A DNA stretch of 64,000 bases. It comes from Cyclobacteriaceae bacterium. Lineage in GTDB: Bacteria > Bacteroidota > Bacteroidia > Cytophagales > Cyclobacteriaceae. Location: NCBI GenBank assembly GCA_013141055.1, contig JABFRS010000001.1, positions 1,736,001 to 1,800,000 on the forward strand, in the 5' to 3' direction. Position numbers and translations under genes: made by a program. Positions 60,960 to 64,000 of this stretch are shown piece after piece. The first letter of the stretch is position 1. Every line of letters starts with the position of its first letter. Under the pieces are notes generated by a model. It was not told where the DNA came from. It made no database searches and worked only from the letters and a program-made list of their open reading frames with translations.

Positions 60960-61832
60960 TCAGATGATCCGATAATTCTTGTATTCCCCGATCCGGTAAC
61001 CAAAAATGCTGCTGATGATGCGTTTCAGTCTTTCTCTGGGTGTAAATCTGTTCTTCGAAATATCATGATCAAATTTCCAGTTGAGTCTTCTGATTCTTTC
61101 ATGCATGACCATCGGATGCACCCCTTTAAAGTGTTCCAAAGAATCGATCTGAGCATAATCGAAATCATCTGCTTTCGCTACATGGGTTTCGATCCACTGA
61201 TCATCATGATAAAAATGACTGAAAGCTTTTTGCTTGCGCTGCATAGCACGCGGATCTCTCACCCAGCCATAATGATAAATCGTTGCATCAATTAATTTGA
61301 CTTTCAGTTTTTCATTAGGCTTCTTCCTGAAACCCTGCGCATCACGATATGAGAAAATATTCTTGTTATTGCGCACTACTCTTATCTCTCTTCGATACCA
61401 GTTCCAGGAACTTCCCACATAATCATAAGATCCATAGAAATGCTTGTAGTGAAACAAAAGTCCCTCTACCGATTCATTGTTAATAAACTCAAGCATGGCT
61501 TTGCGGACTGCATCATGATACTGTTCATGCAATATCTCATCCGCCTGAATATAAAAGCACCAATCTGTATCCGGTGATATTGCAGAGAAAGCTTTATCTG
61601 TTTCAAGCGCAAGCACTCTTCCGCCCTCACGTGAATTTTCATCCCAAACTGTTTCAATGATTTTTATTTTCGGAGAGCCAATACTCTTAATCAGATCAAG
61701 CGTTCCATCATTGGAGTTCCCAACGGCCACCACAAATTCATCGCAGAGCGGCAGCACGGAAGTGATCGCCTCTATAACAGGGTAATCATACGTAACTGCA
61801 TTTCGCACAATGGTGAAGCCGCTTACTTTCAT
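60960..61832 (-). CDS. GT2-family glycosyltransferase
   Basis: A 290-residue GT-A protein. KVSGFTIVRNAVTYDYPVIEAI and FVVAVGNSNDGTLDLI mark the nucleotide-sugar site, WCFYIQADEILHE carries the DxD-like acidic pair, and the C-terminal region holds IYHYGWVRDPRAMQRKQ. This subtype is found in polysaccharide and LPS-core clusters. It is the last of four minus-strand genes at the window edge. Donor and acceptor are unknown. Confidence 0.85.
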   Translation of the reverse strand: MKVSGFTIVRNAVTYDYPVIEAITSVLPLCDEFVVAVGNSNDGTLDLIKSIGSPKIKIIETVWDENSREGGRVLALETDKAFSAISPDTDWCFYIQADEILHEQYHDAVRKAMLEFINNESVEGLLFHYKHFYGSYDYVGSSWNWYRREIRVVRNNKNIFSYRDAQGFRKKPNEKLKVKLIDATIYHYGWVRDPRAMQRKQKAFSHFYHDDQWIETHVAKADDFDYAQIDSLEHFKGVHPMVMHERIRRLNWKFDHDISKNRFTPRERLKRIISSIFGYRIGEYKNYRII

Positions 61833-61862
61833 AGCTGTTCTTAATAGCCGCCGGAGGACAAA

Positions 61863-62513
61863 CTATCGTTTCGGTTTAGCAACCGTGGCAAACTGTAAAT
61901 ATCTGATATCGTTGAAAAGGCCCAATGATAAAATAATCAAAGGCCAGGGCTTAATTGATTTCGTGGGATTAATTCCCTCATGAACGATGATCTCATAGTT
62001 TAGATTCTCGTACATCTTCCTGATGCTGTTAATCGTAAAGAAACGAAAGTGAGTAAAATCCATAATTCCCTGATCCGCATAATCCCAGTTCTTTCTGAAC
62101 ATCAGATCAAAAAAGTTTCTGAAGTAGCGGATGTTGGGAAGTGAGCTGATCACGATTCCTTCAGATGTCATTTTCGATTTAAGTTTCTCAAGAACAATGT
62201 AAGGATCTGTAAGATGCTCCAGCACATCATTGCACACCACCACATCAAAATAATTAGAAGGAAGCTGATCGATGATCACACCGATGTCGCCACAAAAAAC
62301 CTTATCGAGTTGTTTTTCAGCAACAGCCGCATGCTCCTGCTGATATTCCACGCCCCACACTTCAGCGTTCTTGTCTTTTTTAAGGAAGGCACCGAAGTTT
62401 CCTTCTCCACAGCCGATTTCCAACACCTTTTTAACAGCTGAGGGAATGTATTTCAGCATTTCAGGACGAATGCCCTGATAATAATCATCCCGTTTTAAAG
62501 TAAGATCAGCCAT
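61863..62513 (-). CDS. class I SAM-dependent methyltransferase
   Basis: A 216-residue methyltransferase of the Methyltransf_23/11 type. KVLEIGCGEGNFGAFLK is the SAM loop; VWGVEYQQEHAAVAE, FDVVVCNDVLEHLTDP and GIVISSLPNIR complete the fold. The C-terminal part has a hydrophobic stretch (WPLIILSLGLF), so it may be near the membrane. It overlaps the upstream gene by one base (TAATG). The target is probably a sugar or lipid of the neighbouring glycan. Confidence 0.82.
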   Translation of the reverse strand: MADLTLKRDDYYQGIRPEMLKYIPSAVKKVLEIGCGEGNFGAFLKKDKNAEVWGVEYQQEHAAVAEKQLDKVFCGDIGVIIDQLPSNYFDVVVCNDVLEHLTDPYIVLEKLKSKMTSEGIVISSLPNIRYFRNFFDLMFRKNWDYADQGIMDFTHFRFFTINSIRKMYENLNYEIIVHEGINPTKSIKPWPLIILSLGLFNDIRYLQFATVAKPKR

Positions 62514-63289
62514 TATGGAGTGTTTTTCTTCTTCCTGAATTGAAAATAACTTTTCAATTTATTAATAAAGTTATTCTCCGGCACAGACAATTTATAAATA
62601 GCCTGCTTGGTGATGCTGTACTTCATAAAAATTTCATCCCGCTCCTCAAAGGCTGATTTTCCAAGCTTGTCGTACAGCTCACCTTTTCCAACAGGCTTGG
62701 TGTGTTTCGCAACCAGCAAATCAAAAACTGCAATGCTCTTCTCTCCGAATTTCTTCCGGATCATTTCACCCCACAATATATCAATGCCCCACCCCGATTT
62801 ATTAAGATTAAAAGTCGGAAGCAGTTCCTCCACAGCTTTTCGATGCATGGCAGGACACATCAGTTCTACCGACGATAGGTAACGAATGCCTGAAAGATTC
62901 TTCCTCCTCAGCACCTTCCAGCTTTTAAATGAATCTCTTGACAATACCGGCTGACTCATCATTAACTGATATTCTGTCATCCATTCAAAAAGCAATTCGA
63001 TGTCCCTCTTCGTGATTTCGATATCATCATCAACAAAGAAGAAATATTCATAACGGGAAAGAAGATCAGGATTCTGAACAAAGAGATTCTGAATCATCAC
63101 CCATTTGAAATCGAGTAATTTATATAATGAGTAGTTTGGATCAGACTCAGAGATCTTTGGATGAGTGATCTCAGAATGATAAAAAAGTAATGCTACATCA
63201 AATTGTCGATCGGCATTGCTGAAAATCCAATCACTGTGCAGTGACTTGTTTCCATAAGGAATAACAACCAGATTCCGGGTATTTGTCAA
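62513..63289 (-). CDS. DUF707-like glycosyltransferase-type protein
   Basis: A 258-residue protein with a TTG start overlapping the upstream stop by four bases (TTGA). It begins RNLVVIPYGNKSLHSDW and has a YFFFVDDDIEITKRDIELLF acidic motif in the middle, as in GT-A-type transferases of the DUF707 group. Other parts: RYLSSVELMCPAMHRKA and KSGWGIDILWGEMI. The sugar and acceptor are unknown. It is part of the four-gene cluster at the window edge. Confidence 0.7.
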   Translation of the reverse strand: MTNTRNLVVIPYGNKSLHSDWIFSNADRQFDVALLFYHSEITHPKISESDPNYSLYKLLDFKWVMIQNLFVQNPDLLSRYEYFFFVDDDIEITKRDIELLFEWMTEYQLMMSQPVLSRDSFKSWKVLRRKNLSGIRYLSSVELMCPAMHRKAVEELLPTFNLNKSGWGIDILWGEMIRKKFGEKSIAVFDLLVAKHTKPVGKGELYDKLGKSAFEERDEIFMKYSITKQAIYKLSVPENNFINKLKSYFQFRKKKNTP

Positions 63290-64000
63290 TTTTGGAATTG
63301 AGGCCGAAGTACTGTCGATGGAACAGATTTCTCAATGCCATTCTCACACCTTCTGAGATTCTCATGAATCGTCTTCAGAAGTATCGCATCATTGATCGGC
63401 AATTGCTTGCGTGAATTTTCAGGATGGAAAAGATGATAACCATAAGCTACAAACTTCACATGCTTTCTTCTGACTCCAAGCTTGCTCATTCTTACCGCAA
63501 ACTCCGAATCCTCACGTCCCCAACCCACAAAGTCTTCATTGAATCCATTGATCGTAAATACATCCTCTCTCCAGAAAGAAAGATTTGCTCCTCTTACATT
63601 CATGTGTCCTTTTCTGAAATAAGAGAATATGTGTGAAAGCAGGTTGCTCTCCAAAGCATTGAGTCGGTTACCGATTCCGGAAGAAAGAAAGCCCACATGC
63701 ATCGCGCGCTCACGAAGCATGCTTTCAGTACGTTTTTGTAACAGAAGAACTCTTGATCCCTGGATGAACTGTCCTTTCCATGCATGGGACTTATGGCCCT
63801 TAACAAAGTTCTCAGGAAGAACCATATCACCATCGATCATGATGATGTATTCAAATTTAGACATCGCAATCGCTTTGTTGCGGATAGCAGAAAGCCTGAA
63901 ACCAGAATCTTCATGCCAGCAATGAATAAGAGGTATCGGAAAAATAGTCTGATAGAAATCAATGATCTGCCGGGTGTCTTCGCCTGAACCATCATCCGCA
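63286..64000 (-). CDS. GT2 glycosyltransferase with galactosyltransferase-like C-terminus (5' end outside window)
   Basis: The frame is open to the window edge, so the start is outside; about 237 residues are visible. The first visible residues ADDGSGEDTRQIIDFY carry the DDGS motif of GT2 enzymes; IIMIDGDMVLPENF is the DxD site; and FVGWGREDSEFAVRM is the WGxEDxE pattern of galactosyltransferase-type C-terminal domains. The inner start at 63864 is only an internal methionine. It probably transfers a hexose or N-acetylhexosamine to a surface glycan. Confidence 0.85.
   Translation of the reverse strand, partial: ADDGSGEDTRQIIDFYQTIFPIPLIHCWHEDSGFRLSAIRNKAIAMSKFEYIIMIDGDMVLPENFVKGHKSHAWKGQFIQGSRVLLLQKRTESMLRERAMHVGFLSSGIGNRLNALESNLLSHIFSYFRKGHMNVRGANLSFWREDVFTINGFNEDFVGWGREDSEFAVRMSKLGVRRKHVKFVAYGYHLFHPENSRKQLPINDAILLKTIHENLRRCENGIEKSVPSTVLRPQFQN

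Noticed and set aside
1..64000. CRISPR arrays, insertion sequences, prophage, tRNA or rRNA genes
   Set aside because: No direct-repeat arrays, transposase or integrase motifs, or tRNA-like cloverleaf stretches were recognised by eye on either strand.

Overview
The window looks like a chromosomal segment of a member of the Bacteroidota, most likely in or near the Cytophagales. The reasons are: a base composition around 40% G+C; almost no Shine-Dalgarno sequences but many copies of the Bacteroidota -7 promoter element TAnnTTTG close to gene starts; a DUF5686/carboxypeptidase-regulatory outer-membrane protein; a CcmC, short CcmD and Cys-type CcmE set; and PheS, GuaB, RocD and MnmH proteins of the kind found in that phylum. 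No rRNA, tRNA, CRISPR array, insertion sequence, integrase or phage gene was seen. Genes are packed tightly, with many 1-8 bp overlaps, and no stretch longer than about 160 bases lacks a gene.

Layout. 1-0.5 kb: end of an amino-acid permease and a bidirectional terminator. 0.6-5.3 kb (minus): a five-gene unit holding two lipid-carrier sugar-phosphate transferases, pheS, a 3-hydroxyacyl-CoA dehydrogenase and a degenerate Rieske-like lipoprotein. 5.4-28.7 kb: a large surface-polysaccharide locus, mostly on the minus strand. It holds glycosyltransferases, a Wzx flippase, two Wzy/WaaL-like membrane proteins, several methyltransferases, sugar O-/N-acetyltransferases and nucleotide-sugar enzymes (fdtA/fdtB, rmlC, wbpB/D/E, galE, a TviB/WbpO-type dehydrogenase and a UDP-glucuronate 4-epimerase-like enzyme). 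28.8-34.2 kb (plus): a Wzz-like protein directly followed by ccmB, ccmC, ccmD, ccmE and ccmF for cytochrome c maturation.

34.3-39.4 kb (minus): three periplasmic SurA/parvulin-type folding proteins, then a MoxR ATPase. 39.5-43.8 kb (minus): guaB, then a partner-switching module made of a SpoIIE/RsbU-type phosphatase (split by an apparent one-base frameshift), a STAS protein and an RsbW-like kinase. 44-50.8 kb: RlpA-SPOR protein, TauE/SafE permease, ornithine aminotransferase, and a plus-strand run pyrH, frr, lgt, a small membrane protein, a saccharopine-dehydrogenase-like reductase and PspC. 50.8-56.1 kb (minus): two apparently separate groups, mnmH-selD for selenium modification of tRNA, and a TPR/formylglycine-enzyme-like protein followed by an ECF sigma factor and its probable anti-sigma factor. 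56.2-60.9 kb (minus): DUF5686 outer-membrane protein, nadD, gmk, and an ECF sigma factor with a zinc-type anti-sigma factor. 61-64 kb (minus): a second, smaller glycosyltransferase/methyltransferase cluster running off the window.

How it fits together. Most of the window builds and exports the cell envelope: sugars are activated, loaded on undecaprenyl phosphate, extended, flipped and polymerised, while SurA-like proteins, Lgt, RlpA and the DUF5686 protein serve the periplasm and outer membrane. The polysaccharide pathways are incomplete here (no RmlA, RmlB, RmlD or WbpI), as is cytochrome c maturation (no CcmA, CcmG or CcmH), so partners must lie elsewhere or be absent. Start codons were chosen by hand where the longest reading frame began at TTG inside a neighbour or upstream of a promoter-like element.
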